Positions 27,825 to 39,431 of a stretch of 64,000 nucleotides of DNA are shown piece after piece; position 1 is the stretch's first letter, and each line of letters opens with the position of its first letter. The notes beneath the pieces are model-generated. The model was not told the origin of the DNA. It saw only the letters and a program-made list of their open reading frames with translations, and did not search any database. Source of the stretch: Streptomyces sp. TS71-3. Lineage in GTDB: Bacteria > Actinomycetota > Actinomycetes > Streptomycetales > Streptomycetaceae. Location of the stretch: assembly GCF_018327685.1 (NCBI RefSeq), contig NZ_BNEL01000003.1, positions 124,001 through 188,000 of the forward strand, read 5' to 3'. The translations under genes and the position numbers were made by a program.

Positions 27825-28340
27825 ATGCACCCCGATCGCTCTTCCGCCAACCGCTTCCCGCTCACCGTCGACGTCGTCCTGCGCGCCGCCGGCTGGCAGC
27901 CGGGACGGTGGGACATAAAGCAGGCCGAGTACTGGGCCGACACCCTGAGCGCGCACACCTCGCCGGCCGGGCACCAGCACGTGATCTTCCCGGCGGCGGT
28001 GGAGGCCTGGGCGGAGTTCGGCGGCCTGCACATCACGCCCTCGGGGCCGGGCACCCGGCTCGCGCCCGCCGTGCTCGACCTCGACCCGCTGCACGGCCTG
28101 CACATGGCCCGCACCCTCGGGGACCTGGGGCGCGCGCTCGACACCGAGGTCTGCCCGCTCGGCCAGGAGATCGCCGCCGCGGCCGACACCGGCGAGCCCC
28201 AGGCGCTGCTCGCCATCGACGCGGGCGGGCGCGTCTACGGGCTCGACCACAGCGGCGACTGGTACCTCGGCCCGGACCTGGACCAGGCCCTCGGCGCGCT
28301 CATCTCGGGCACGGAGCCGCAGCGGCTCACGACGGGGTGA
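27825..28340 (+). CDS. SUKH-3 domain protein
   Basis: This 171-residue protein matches the SUKH-3 immunity family. It starts RFPLTVDVVLRAAGWQPGRW, a hallmark of the family, continues with AVEAWAEFGGLHITPSGPG, and ends with the strand pair LLAIDAGGRVYGLDHSGDWYLGPDLDQAL. It is cytoplasmic, with no membrane segment. It lies 188 bases downstream of the YwqJ-like deaminase on the same strand and is the natural candidate for its partner or inhibitor. The ATG at 27825 has only a weak ribosome-binding site (gagaca). Confidence 0.85.
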   Translation: MHPDRSSANRFPLTVDVVLRAAGWQPGRWDIKQAEYWADTLSAHTSPAGHQHVIFPAAVEAWAEFGGLHITPSGPGTRLAPAVLDLDPLHGLHMARTLGDLGRALDTEVCPLGQEIAAAADTGEPQALLAIDAGGRVYGLDHSGDWYLGPDLDQALGALISGTEPQRLTTG

Positions 28341-28352
28341 CGGCGCCGTCCC

Positions 28353-28555
28353 TCAGGAATCCGGTCGCCCAGGAACCCGGCCGTCCACGAACCGTTCGTT
28401 CACGAAGCGGTCGTCCAAGGGCCCGCGCGCTCAGGAAACCGCAAGCGGCCGCACGTTCAGGAAGCCGCAAACGCTTGCGCGTTCAGGAAGCCGCACGCTC
28501 AAACGGCCGCACGTTCAGGAAGCCGCACGCCCAAGCGGCCGCGCCCTCAGGAAGC
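28353..28555. repeat. Degenerate 26-33-bp repeats (ttcaggaagccgca)
   Basis: The core ttcaggaaRccgca recurs at about 28353, 28431, 28457, 28483, 28514 and 28547 with cggccgcacg-type spacers. The last copy includes the stop codon of the histidine-kinase gene (cctgcttcctga on the minus strand). The array thus seems to have grown from that gene's 3' end. Confidence 0.7.
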
Positions 28556-29863
28556 AGGTATGACCGCGGACACCCGGAAGCCGCCGGCGTCCGTGGGGCC
28601 CGAGACGAACGCCCCGCCCAGCGCGGACACCCGCTCCTCCATGCCCACCAGGCCGTTGCCGCCGCTCGGCAGCCGTGCGCTCTCGCCCTCGCCGTCCGGG
28701 GCCGACTCGTTCTCCACCTGCATGGCGATCTCCGACACCCGGCGGGCCAGCCGTACGTAGGTCTTCGCGCCCGCCGCGTGCTTGTGGACGTTCGTCAGGG
28801 CCTCCTGGACCACCCGGTAGGCCGTCTGCTCCACCTCGGCCGGGTAGGGGCCCTCCCGGCCCTCCACGGACAGCTCCACGACCATGCCGGCCGCCCGGGA
28901 CTGCTCGACCAGTTCGTCCAGCTCGGCGAGGCTCGGACCGTCCTGCACGCAGTCCTGCGCGCCGTCGCCGACCGCGCGGGACGCCGCCGCGGCGGCCGCC
29001 GCCCCGACCGCGGCCAGCGGCACCGGGTCGTGCGGCACCAGGCTGTCGCCCGCCCGCAGCACCCCGAGCATCGACCGCAGCTCCGTGAGCGCCTGGCGGC
29101 CCATGTCCCCGACGATCGCGGCGTTGTGCACCGCCTTCTCCGGGTCCTTGCGCGCCACCGCCTGGAGCGCCGCGGCGTGCACCACCATCAGGCTCACGCG
29201 GTGCGCCACGACGTCGTGCATCTCGCGGGCGATCCTGGTGCGCTCCTCGCCGCGCGCCCACTCCGCGCGCTCCTCCGCGCGCTCGGCGAGGAGCTGGAGC
29301 TCCCGCTCCAGCGAGTCGGCACGCTCGCGCAGGCTCTCCATCAGCCGCCTGCGCGCGCCCACGTACAGGCCCAGCAGCACCGGGGGCGCCGTGACCCCCG
29401 CGGACGTGGTGATCGCGAGGAACGGGACGAACCAGTCGCCGATCGTCAGGTGGCCGTGCGCCATGTCCTGCCGCGCCCGCACGAACGTCACGATCATGGT
29501 GCCGACGAACGACATCCCCGCCAGGGCGCCGATGATCCGCCGGGGCAGCTCGGAGGCGGCCAGCGTGTAGAGGCCCACCAGACCCATCAGGAAGCCCATC
29601 TGGGCGGGTGTCACCGCGATGGAGACCAGCACCACGGCGATCGGCCAGCGCCGCCGCAGCACCAGCACCGAGCCCGCGACCAGGCCGAAGACGACGCCGA
29701 CCGGGACGGGGAGCCCCGCGTCCCCCGCGAACTCGATCCCCTCGGCCCCGCACTCCACGGCCGACGCCAGCGCCAGCGCCACGTCCAGCACGGCACCGCG
29801 CCGGCGCGCCCACCACCACGGCCCTCCCCTTGTCGTGGCGCGGTCTTCCCCCGTGGTGGTCAT
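28547..29863 (-). CDS. Sensor histidine kinase, HisKA_3 (NarL-partner) type
   Basis: The 438-residue protein has about five membrane segments in its first 170 residues and a short coiled coil (RADSLERELQLLAERAEERAEW). The HisKA_3 dimerisation domain carries the phospho-accepting His216 in REMHDVVAHRVSLMV, and a HATPase domain (QEALTNVHKHA near 345, GGNGLVGMEERV near 410) follows. HisKA_3 kinases normally signal to LuxR-type response regulators encoded next door. None is adjacent, making this an orphan; two orphan LuxR-type regulators lie 16-24 kb away (45810 and 53436). No sensor domain beyond the membrane part is recognisable. Confidence 0.9.
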   Translation of the reverse strand: MTTTGEDRATTRGGPWWWARRRGAVLDVALALASAVECGAEGIEFAGDAGLPVPVGVVFGLVAGSVLVLRRRWPIAVVLVSIAVTPAQMGFLMGLVGLYTLAASELPRRIIGALAGMSFVGTMIVTFVRARQDMAHGHLTIGDWFVPFLAITTSAGVTAPPVLLGLYVGARRRLMESLRERADSLERELQLLAERAEERAEWARGEERTRIAREMHDVVAHRVSLMVVHAAALQAVARKDPEKAVHNAAIVGDMGRQALTELRSMLGVLRAGDSLVPHDPVPLAAVGAAAAAAASRAVGDGAQDCVQDGPSLAELDELVEQSRAAGMVVELSVEGREGPYPAEVEQTAYRVVQEALTNVHKHAAGAKTYVRLARRVSEIAMQVENESAPDGEGESARLPSGGNGLVGMEERVSALGGAFVSGPTDAGGFRVSAVIPAS

Positions 29864-30243
29864 GCACCCCAGCGTAAAGGCGTGGGGGGAGGCTTTTTCG
29901 AGGGGTTTTCACGGCGTGGCGGCAAGGGGTCGCGAGCGCTCCGGCACCACCCCCCGTGCGCCCGCACCACCGCCCGGCGCGCACGGACCGGTGAACCAGG
30001 CCCCGGGACGGCGCCGCACCAGGCCACGCACGCCGCCGGCGGCCCGGACAGGCACATCCGGCGGCGCCCGTCCCTACCCCACCGCACCCGCACCCCGCGG
30101 CGCCCGCCCGCCGCCCTCACGGCACCCTCACCGGCCGGTCGCCCGCAGGTCCCCATACCGTCGCATCGAGGCCCCCCGGTACGGCATAGTGGGGGAGGTT
30201 CCACTCGACAGACCGGCTAAATGTCCGGTTTAGTGGAGTCCAT
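29864..30243. other. Gene-less region between the kinase and tRNA-Gln
   Basis: This is the divergent promoter region. Just before the tRNA, accgg-ctaaatgt-ccggt and ctaaa-tgtccgg-tttag form two nested dyads (30210-30232). No supported coding frame. Confidence 0.45.
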
Positions 30244-30315
30244 TCCCCTGTGGTGTAATTGGCAGCACTGCGGTTTTTGGTGCCGTATGTCCAGGTTCGA
30301 ATCCTGGCGGGGGAG
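30244..30315 (+). tRNA. tRNA-Gln (anticodon UUG)
   Basis: The 72-nt cloverleaf folds fully. The acceptor arms tcccctg (30244-30250) and cgggggA (30308-30314) pair through a G-U. The anticodon stem is gcggt/gccgt around the loop ttttggt, giving anticodon TTG. The T arm is ccagg-ttcgaat-cctgg. The discriminator is G and CCA is not encoded. It reads CAA and possibly CAG codons. It lies 135 bases upstream of glmU. Confidence 0.96.
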
Positions 30316-30450
30316 CCGCGCATCCCCGGGTCCCGGCCTCAGGTCGGGACCCGCTTCCGTTTCCGGCCCTCTTCGCCCCGGTATCCTGCGGATGTCCCCA
30401 GCCGAAACACCCCCGGACGTCCCCCCGCACCCCAGCCGAAGGGCAGTCTT

Positions 30451-32076
30451 GTGAGCGCCATCAATCCCCGAGTTCTCGGCTCTGATCGAACAGGGGAGAA
30501 CCCGCCGGCAGCCGTCGTCGTCCTCGCCGCGGGTGAGGGCACCCGGATGAGGTCGGCGACCCCGAAGGTCCTGCACGACATCTGCGGCCGCTCGCTGATC
30601 GGGCATGTGCTCACCGCGACGCGCAAGTTGGGTCCCGAGCAGGTCGTCGTGGTGGTGGGCCACGCCCGCGAGCAGGTGGTGGCGCACTGCGCGGAGGTGG
30701 ACCCGGGGGCCAGGACCGCCGTCCAGCACGAGCAGCTCGGCACCGGGCACGCCGTGCGGGTGGGACTCGCGGAGCTGGGCGGGCGCCCGGACCCGGCGGC
30801 GAACGGCTCGGGCCCCGTGCCCGTCGTCGACGGCACCGTCGTCGTGGTGTGCGGGGACACCCCGCTGCTCACCGGGGAAACGCTTCGGCGGCTGGCCGCG
30901 ACCCACACCGCCGACGGCAACGCCGTGACCGTGCTCACGGCACAGGTTCCGGACGCCACCGGCTACGGCCGGATCGTGCGCGACGAGTCCACCGGCGCGG
31001 TGCTGGCGATCGTGGAGCACAAGGACGCGACCGAGGCGCAGCGGGAGATCCGGGAGATCAACTCCGGCGTGTTCGCGTTCGACGGCCCGCTGCTCGCCGA
31101 GGCGCTCGGGCAGGTGCGCACGGACAACAGCCAGGGCGAGGAGTACCTCACCGACGTCCTGGGCATCCTGCGCGGCCAGGGCCACCGGGTGGGCGCGGCC
31201 GTGGCGGCCGACCACCGGGAGATCGCGGGGATCAACAACCGCGTCCAGCTCGCCGAGGCCCGCCGGCTCCTGAACGACCGTCTGCTGGAGCGGGCCATGC
31301 TGGCCGGCGTCACGGTCGTGGACCCCGCCTCGACCTGGGTCGACGTGACCGTCACGTTCGGCCAGGACGTGGTGGTCCACCCCGGCACCCAGCTGCTGGG
31401 CACCACGCACCTCGCGGAGGGCTGCGAGGTCGGCCCGCAGAGCCGGCTCACCGACACGCTGGTGGGCGCCGGGGCCCGGGTGCACACGGCGGTCGCGGAC
31501 TCCGCGGAGGTGGGCGCGGGCGCCTCGGTGGGCCCGTACGCGTACCTGCGGCCGGGCACCCGTCTTGGCCCGAAGTCGAAGGCCGGCACGTACGTCGAGA
31601 TGAAGAACGCGACGGTCGGCGAGGGCACCAAGGTGCCGCACCTGTCGTACGTGGGCGACGCCACCATCGGCGACTTCACCAACATCGGCGCGGCCAGCGT
31701 CTTCGTGAACTACGACGGCCAGGAGAAGCACCACACCACCGTGGGCTCCCACTGCCGCACCGGCTCGGACAACATGTTCGTCGCCCCCGTGACGGTGGGC
31801 GACGGGGCGTACACGGCCGCGGGCTCGGTGATCACCAAGGACGTCCCGCCGGGCTCCCTGGCGGTGGCCCGCGCCCAGCAGCGCAACATCGAGGGCTGGG
31901 TGGAGCGGCGTCGGGCGGGCAGCGCGGCCGCGAAGGCGGCCGAGGCGGCACGGGTCGAAGCGGCGGGGGCGGATACGCCCGCCGCGGCCGGGACGGCCGG
32001 AGCGACGACCGGGACGGAGGCCACCCGTGCGGCGGGCGGCGCCGGCACCGGGAACGGATCGGACGACGGAGTCTGA
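30451..32076 (+). CDS. glmU: Bifunctional UDP-GlcNAc pyrophosphorylase/glucosamine-1-phosphate acetyltransferase
   Basis: GlmU acetylates glucosamine-1-phosphate and then couples it to UTP, making the UDP-GlcNAc precursor for peptidoglycan. The 541-residue protein has the N-terminal uridyltransferase domain (VVVLAAGEGTRMRSATPKVLH, residues 22-42; EQLGTGHAV) and a C-terminal left-handed beta-helix of hexapeptide repeats (AYLRPGTRLGPKSKAGTYVE to NIEGWVERRR). The last 50 residues form an Ala/Thr/Gly-rich tail not needed for catalysis. The start is the GTG at 30451, with AAGGG eight bases upstream. It is followed by prs, the standard actinobacterial pair, but across a gap of 264 bases. Confidence 0.96.
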   Translation: MSAINPRVLGSDRTGENPPAAVVVLAAGEGTRMRSATPKVLHDICGRSLIGHVLTATRKLGPEQVVVVVGHAREQVVAHCAEVDPGARTAVQHEQLGTGHAVRVGLAELGGRPDPAANGSGPVPVVDGTVVVVCGDTPLLTGETLRRLAATHTADGNAVTVLTAQVPDATGYGRIVRDESTGAVLAIVEHKDATEAQREIREINSGVFAFDGPLLAEALGQVRTDNSQGEEYLTDVLGILRGQGHRVGAAVAADHREIAGINNRVQLAEARRLLNDRLLERAMLAGVTVVDPASTWVDVTVTFGQDVVVHPGTQLLGTTHLAEGCEVGPQSRLTDTLVGAGARVHTAVADSAEVGAGASVGPYAYLRPGTRLGPKSKAGTYVEMKNATVGEGTKVPHLSYVGDATIGDFTNIGAASVFVNYDGQEKHHTTVGSHCRTGSDNMFVAPVTVGDGAYTAAGSVITKDVPPGSLAVARAQQRNIEGWVERRRAGSAAAKAAEAARVEAAGADTPAAAGTAGATTGTEATRAAGGAGTGNGSDDGV

Positions 32077-32340
32077 TCCGGAGGCCACCGGGTGGTCCTG
32101 GGAGGTGGCGCGTGGTACCCCGGAGGATTCCGGGGCACTGCATGCTGCCCGGGATCGACCGAGAATGGCTGGAAGCAGGAGGAGAACTGTCCGAAAATAG
32201 GTGCGTCAATGGCGGCGTACCGTGTTACGTGCATAAACGCGGGGGGCTGGGGCGTCCCCTGAAGACACCGTGGCTGGCTCGTCGCTGAGGGACGCGTACG
32301 GGTGCAGCGGTCGACAACCACAGGCCGAGGAGACAGTGCT

Positions 32341-33312
32341 GTGACCGGGATCAAGACAATGGGCGAGAAGAAGCTGATGTTCTTTTCCGGCCGCGCCCAC
32401 CCCGAGCTGGCGGAGGAGGTGGCGGAGCAGCTCGGTGTCCAGATGGTGCCGACGAAGGCGTTCGACTTCGCCAACGGCGAGATCTACGTCCGCTACCAGG
32501 AGTCCGCGCGCGGAGCGGACTGCTTCCTGATCCAGAGCCACACGGCACCGATCAACAAGTGGATCATGGAACAGCTCATCATGATCGACGCTCTGAAGCG
32601 GGCCTCCGCGCGGAGCATCACGGTGATCGTGCCGTTCTACGGCTACGCGCGGCAGGACAAGAAGCACCGCGGCCGGGAGCCGATCTCGGCGCGCCTGGTG
32701 GCCGACCTGATGAAGACAGCGGGCGCCGACCGCATCCTCACGGTGGACCTGCACACCGACCAGATCCAGGGCTTCTTCGACGGTCCCGTGGACCACCTCT
32801 TCGCGCTGCCCATCCTGGCCGACTACGTGGGCGCGAAGGTGGACCGGAGCAAGCTGACCGTGATCTCGCCGGACGCCGGGCGGGTGCGCGTCGCGGACCG
32901 CTGGTGCGACCGGCTCGGCGCGCCGCTGGCCATCGTGCACAAGCGCCGCGACAAGGACGTGGCCAACCAGGTCACGGTGCACGAGGTCGTCGGCGACGTC
33001 GAGGGCCGCGTGTGCGTGCTGGTCGACGACATGATCGACACCGGCGGCACGATCTGCGCCGCGGCGGAGGCGCTGTTCGCTCACGGTGCGGCGGATGTGA
33101 TCGTGACCGCGACGCACGGGGTGCTGTCCGGGCCCGCGGCCGACCGGCTGAAGAACTCCAAGGTCAGCGAGTTCGTGCTCACGAACACGCTGCCCACGCC
33201 GGGCGAGCTCGACCTCGACAAGATCACGGTGCTGTCGATCGCTCCCCTGATCGCCACGGCCGTCCGGGAGGTCTTCGAGGACGGCTCGGTGACCAGCCTC
33301 TTCGAGGACTAG
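32341..33312 (+). CDS. prs: Ribose-phosphate pyrophosphokinase (PRPP synthetase)
   Basis: Prs makes phosphoribosyl pyrophosphate from ribose 5-phosphate and ATP, feeding nucleotide, His and Trp synthesis. The 323-residue protein is full length. It has the flexible ATP loop region YARQDKKHRGREPISARL (about 105-122), the metal-binding DLHTDQIQGFFD (138-149), and the PRPP-binding loop VLVDDMIDTGGTICAAAEAL (near 225-244). The GTG at 32341 with GAGGAG eight bases upstream fits the known N-terminus MTGIKT of streptomycete Prs. A minisatellite and a long palindrome lie just downstream. Confidence 0.97.
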   Translation: MTGIKTMGEKKLMFFSGRAHPELAEEVAEQLGVQMVPTKAFDFANGEIYVRYQESARGADCFLIQSHTAPINKWIMEQLIMIDALKRASARSITVIVPFYGYARQDKKHRGREPISARLVADLMKTAGADRILTVDLHTDQIQGFFDGPVDHLFALPILADYVGAKVDRSKLTVISPDAGRVRVADRWCDRLGAPLAIVHKRRDKDVANQVTVHEVVGDVEGRVCVLVDDMIDTGGTICAAAEALFAHGAADVIVTATHGVLSGPAADRLKNSKVSEFVLTNTLPTPGELDLDKITVLSIAPLIATAVREVFEDGSVTSLFED

Positions 33313-33376
33313 CGCCCCGAAGGGGCGCGGGGAGCCGGTTTCCGGCCACCTTTGCGGTGGGGCGCGCCCCGAAAAA

Positions 33377-33700
33377 GGGGCGCGGGGCTGTTTTCGATGT
33401 GCGGCTCCGCCGCGTGGGCGCGAGCAATGGGCACGCGCAAGCAGCCGGCAACGGACCTCAGCGGCCGCGGCACAGCCCTGACAAGGGGCGCGGGGCTGTT
33501 TTCGATGTGCGGCTCCGCCGCGTGGGCGCGAGCAATGGGCACGCGCAAGCAGCCGGCAACGGACCTCAGCGGCCGCGGCACAGCCCCGAAAAGGGGCGCG
33601 GGGCTGTTTTCGATGTGCGGCTCCGCCGCGTGGGCGCGAGCAATGGGCACGCGCAAGCAGCCGGCAACGGACCTCAGCGGCCGCGGCACAGCCCTGACAA
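33377..33700. repeat. 108-bp minisatellite, three near-identical copies
   Basis: Copies start at 33377, 33485 and 33593, each beginning ggggcgcggggctgttttcg. They differ at only a few bases at the junctions (gccctgac versus gccccgaa). The repeat start is also a partial copy of the palindrome arm that follows at 33701 (shared ggggcgcgggg), which suggests that unit seeded the array. Confidence 0.93.
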
Positions 33701-33820
33701 GGGGCGCGGGGAACTGCGCAACAGCCACGACCCGCCTGCGGCGAGCAGACGGGCCCAGCCCCTGGCGGTCGTCGTCCGGCGAACCGCCGTGCGGGCTGGT
33801 CGCGCCGTTCCCCGCGCCCC
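33701..33820. repeat. Long palindromic element, copy 1 (3' of prs)
   Basis: The left arm ggggcgcggggaac (33701-33714) and its exact complement (33807-33820) enclose about 90 bases; one mismatch further in, gcgc pairs with gcgc. It belongs to the family also found at 45623, 53255 and 60906. It probably terminates prs transcription. Confidence 0.8.
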
Positions 33821-34080
33821 TTCCGGGGCGCCCCCACCGGGACGGTGGTCCTTGAGAACGGTGATCCTTTTGGGGCCCGGCCGCACCGCCGGGTAACCTG
33901 TCACCGTTGCTCGGCGAGGGAGGCCGTGGCCGTGACAGGCCGCGGCGGTCCGTTATCGACGCGCTCTTCGTGGCAGGCCAGTCGTGTGGCCGGGTGACCT
34001 TCCCAGGCTCGTTCGAGCAGGGGATCCCGCTGCAGGCCACTGGACGACGTCGTGAGACGTCCGAGTTACGAGGAGTGCAC

Positions 34081-34671
34081 ATGCCCGAGGTGAAGCTCGC
34101 CGCCGAGACCCGTACCGAGTTCGGCAAGGGTGCCGCGCGGCGCATCCGCCGCGACGACAAGGTGCCCGGCGTGGTCTACGGCCACGGCGGCGACCCGGTG
34201 CACATCACGCTGCCCGGCCACGACCTGCTGATGGCGCTGCGTACCCCCAACGTCCTGATCGCCCTGGACCTCAACGGCAAGAAGGAGCTGGCGATCCCGA
34301 AGGCCGTCCAGCGCGACGCGATCAAGGGCTTCCTGGAGCACGTCGACCTGCTCCTCGTGAAGCGCGGCGAGAAGGTCTCCGTCGAGATCCCGGTGCACAC
34401 CGAGGGCGAGCTGGCCCCCGGCGGCAACCTCCTGGAGCACGTGCTGAACGCGCTGCCGGTCGAGGCCGAGGCCACCCACATCCCCGAGTCCGTGACGGTC
34501 TCCATCGAGGGCCTGGAGTCGGGCGCCTCCATCCTCGCCAAGGACATCGCGCTGCCGTCCGGCGTCGCGCTGGGCGTGGAGGAGGACGCGGTCGTCCTCC
34601 AGGTGCTGTCCGCCCAGGCCGAGGAGGCCCCGGCGGAGGGTGCCGAGGAGGCCGAGGTCGAGGAGGTCTGA
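34081..34671 (+). CDS. rplY: 50S ribosomal protein L25, long (CTC/TL5) form
   Basis: L25 binds 5S rRNA in the central protuberance of the large subunit. The 196-residue protein is the two-domain CTC type. It has an N-terminal RNA-binding barrel (EVKLAAETRTEFGKGAARRIR, PGVVYGHG) and a C-terminal beta domain (ISVEIPVH-like VSVEIPVHTEG to GVEEDAVVLQVL), then an acidic Glu/Ala tail. CTC-type proteins are also linked to general stress in other bacteria. The ATG at 34081 has a strong GAGGAG five to six bases upstream. pth follows on the same strand. Confidence 0.95.
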   Translation: MPEVKLAAETRTEFGKGAARRIRRDDKVPGVVYGHGGDPVHITLPGHDLLMALRTPNVLIALDLNGKKELAIPKAVQRDAIKGFLEHVDLLLVKRGEKVSVEIPVHTEGELAPGGNLLEHVLNALPVEAEATHIPESVTVSIEGLESGASILAKDIALPSGVALGVEEDAVVLQVLSAQAEEAPAEGAEEAEVEEV

Positions 34672-34832
34672 CCTCCGGCCCGGGAGTCCGGGCCTCCCCT
34701 CCGGACCGCCGCCATCCGCGGCGGCCCGGGACCGGGGCCGCCGGGCCCCGAGCGCCGCACCCGGCACGATGACGAGACGTCAGCAGCCGCCCTCCCCGGG
34801 GCGGCTGCCCGCATGTGCGAGGAGGTCAGTCG

Positions 34833-35426
34833 ATGGCGGACGACGGCGGGGCCTGGCTGGTGGTGGGGCTGGGCAACCCCGGCCCCGGATACGCCGGCAA
34901 CCGGCACAACGTCGGCTACATGGTGGCCGACCTGCTGGCCGACCGGATGGGTGGAGCGTTCAAGCGGGCCGCCAGGGCGCAGGCCCAGGCCCTGGAGGGC
35001 CGCATCGGGCCGCCCGGGCCGGGCAGCCGCAGGGTGGTGCTGGCCAAGCCGCTGTCGTACATGAACCTCTCCGGCGGCCCGGTCGCGGCGCTGCGGGACT
35101 TCTACAAGGTGCCGGTGGAGCGCATCGTCGCCATCCATGACGAGTTGGACATCGACTACGGCACGCTGCGGCTGAAGCTGGGCGGCGGCGACAACGGCCA
35201 CAACGGCCTCAAGTCCATGACGAAGGCGATGGGTCCCGGCTACCACCGGGTGCGGTTCGGCATCGGACGGCCGCCGGGGCGGATGCAGGTCGCCGACTTC
35301 GTGCTGAAGGACTTCTCCTCCACCGAGCGCAAGGAGCTCGACTACTTCGTCGACCGGGCCGCGGACGCCGTGGAGTGCCTGGTCGCGGAGGGCCTGGAGC
35401 GCGCACAGGGAACCTACAACTCCTGA
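34833..35426 (+). CDS. pth: Peptidyl-tRNA hydrolase
   Basis: Pth frees tRNA from peptidyl-tRNAs that drop off the ribosome. The 197-residue protein has all family motifs: [21 protein letters not shown] (residues 9-29, with the catalytic His26), [10 protein letters not shown] (about 72-81), the catalytic Asp in [10 protein letters not shown], and [12 protein letters not shown] with [13 protein letters not shown]. The ATG at 34833 follows GAGGAGG by about eight bases. The gap of 161 bases to rplY is short enough for co-transcription. Confidence 0.97.
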   Translation: MADDGGAWLVVGLGNPGPGYAGNRHNVGYMVADLLADRMGGAFKRAARAQAQALEGRIGPPGPGSRRVVLAKPLSYMNLSGGPVAALRDFYKVPVERIVAIHDELDIDYGTLRLKLGGGDNGHNGLKSMTKAMGPGYHRVRFGIGRPPGRMQVADFVLKDFSSTERKELDYFVDRAADAVECLVAEGLERAQGTYNS

Positions 35427-35541
35427 CCTACATCCGCACAACTCCTCACGACTCCGTGCACAGGTGATCTGTCACCGCACTTGCCGCGAGCCGCTCCCGG
35501 ACGGTTGACCCCATGGCCACCCATGGCCAAGGATCGCCGCC

Positions 35542-36069
35542 ATGGTTGGCACGTCCACCTCGACGCGGCGGATCGGCTCCGTCGCCCGGCGGAGCCGGAT
35601 GCGCAGGGTCGGCGAGAGCGCGTACGGGCTCCTGCTGCTGGCCCGGCACCTTCTGCTGGGCCTGCTGGTCGTGCTGGTGGTGGCCGCGGGCGTCTGGGCG
35701 TCCTGGCACCCGGCCCGGGCCGCGATGGGCGGCGCCGGGCGCGGCACCATGACCGTCACGCGCTGCACCGACGACCGCTGCACCGGCACCTACGCCCCCG
35801 CCTCACCCGGCGCGGCACGCCGCGACACCGTGGTGCTCGACGAGACGGTGGGCATCCACAAGGGTGCGAAAATCCCCGTGGCGACCGCGCACGGCGACGA
35901 GGTGGTGCGGACCGGCTCGGCCGGGCTGGTGCGGGCCTGCCTGCCGCTGGGCGGTGCGCTGGTGCTCGCGGCGGTGGTGATCGCGGGCGGGCTCAGGCTC
36001 CGCAAGACCGGATGGGTGACCGGCCTCCTCGGCCTGGCGGTGCTGGCCGCGGCGGCCCTCACGATGTGA
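35542..36069 (+). CDS. Membrane protein of unknown function
   Basis: The 175-residue product has a basic N-terminus and a first membrane helix (LLLARHLLLGLLVVLVVAAGVWAS, about 31-54). An extracellular loop of about 75 residues with two cysteines (TRCTDDRCTGTYAP) follows, then two C-terminal helices (ACLPLGGALVLAAVVIAGGL and GLLGLAVLAAAAL). I do not recognise the family beyond its being common downstream of pth in Streptomyces. The paired Cys outside the membrane could form a disulfide. The start at 35542 has AAGGA upstream; an ATG at 35599 is an alternative. Confidence 0.7.
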   Translation: MVGTSTSTRRIGSVARRSRMRRVGESAYGLLLLARHLLLGLLVVLVVAAGVWASWHPARAAMGGAGRGTMTVTRCTDDRCTGTYAPASPGAARRDTVVLDETVGIHKGAKIPVATAHGDEVVRTGSAGLVRACLPLGGALVLAAVVIAGGLRLRKTGWVTGLLGLAVLAAAALTM

Positions 36070-36674
36070 CCTGGCGTCATGTGCCGCCGGTGCCGGGGCG
36101 CCCGGATACCGCAGGGGCCCAGCCGATGCGCCACCCGCACCTCGCGCGCCCGCGGATATGACGAGAGCGACGGGCGGACCGGTGCAGTGCCCCGCCCGTC
36201 GCTCCCCTTCCGGTGTCCGCCGTTCTCGCGGTGCCGTCCCGGCCCGCCATTCCCCACGAGCGCTGACCCCCATCAGCGCGTCGGCCGGCGGACGACGGCG
36301 TGCACACGCCGGGACACCGGGGACGGCAGCGGTTCGGTGTCCGATCCTGCTGCCGCGGCGGCCGGCCCGCGGATACCCTGCGGTCCCCCCATGTACGGAT
36401 TCCCCCGGCGCGAGGCTTCCGTGGGCCGTCCCCCGTCCCCTTGAGGATGCCGTCCGGACGGCGAACTGTCCTTGACGTGGGGTGCACGGTTTCTTGACGA
36501 TCCGTGCACCGCGTGACGCCTTGCGAGTCGACGGGCGGTGCCGCCCGGCTGATGTCCGTGGGTGGTCGAGCACGGAGCCACCGGGCCGCTCCCGCCCAGC
36601 CGATGCACTGCGCCGCACGGCCGGGGCCCGGGGACGGGGCACGCCCCCGGGCCGACCGGTCGGCGGGCCGGCCG
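36070..36674. other. 605-bp gene-less region between convergent genes
   Basis: No frame has a supported start or recognisable product. The only structured element is the inverted repeat at 36481-36510. The rest shows general GC-rich sequence with scattered weak dyads. The possibility of a small RNA cannot be judged from sequence alone. Confidence 0.5.
36481..36510. terminator. Inverted repeat 3' of ppc
   Basis: ggtgcacgg (36481-36489) and ccgtgcacc (36502-36510) are perfect complements with a 12-base loop. It lies 165 bases past the ppc stop; it could be a terminator or an operator-like site. A ttgacg motif on each side makes the second reading possible. Confidence 0.4.

Positions 36675-39431
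<2,757 letters not shown>

Larger units (their letters stand above)
33313..34080. other. 768-bp gene-less region between prs and rplY
   Basis: The region holds, in order, a hairpin-rich tail of prs (33316-33376), three 108-bp tandem repeats (33377-33700), a long palindrome (33701-33820), and a leader of about 200 bases before rplY. In the leader, gtgacaggccgcggcggtcc and neighbouring segments offer several alternative stems. I see no gene; long minus-strand frames exist only because 108 is divisible by three. Confidence 0.6.

Noticed and set aside
22749..28340. A type VI, VII or contact-dependent toxin delivery locus
   Set aside because: No PAAR, RHS, WXG/LXG, filamentous or secretion-machinery genes are present, and none of the proteins has a signal peptide.
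30259..30450. An N-terminal extension of glmU
   Set aside because: The frame runs back through the tRNA-Gln gene. GlmU similarity begins after the GTG at 30451, which has a proper ribosome-binding site.
33377..33700. A CRISPR-like array
   Set aside because: The three units are contiguous 108-bp repeats with no unique spacers and no cas genes nearby.
33821..34080. A riboswitch or L25-autoregulatory leader before rplY
   Set aside because: The leader is long enough and has some stems, but I could not match any known motif; left as unassigned.
33309..34160. A repeat protein encoded on the minus strand through the minisatellite
   Set aside because: The frame stays open only because the unit is 36 codons long. 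There is no ribosome-binding site, the composition is Arg/Ala/Pro noise, and it overlaps palindromic DNA and the rplY start.
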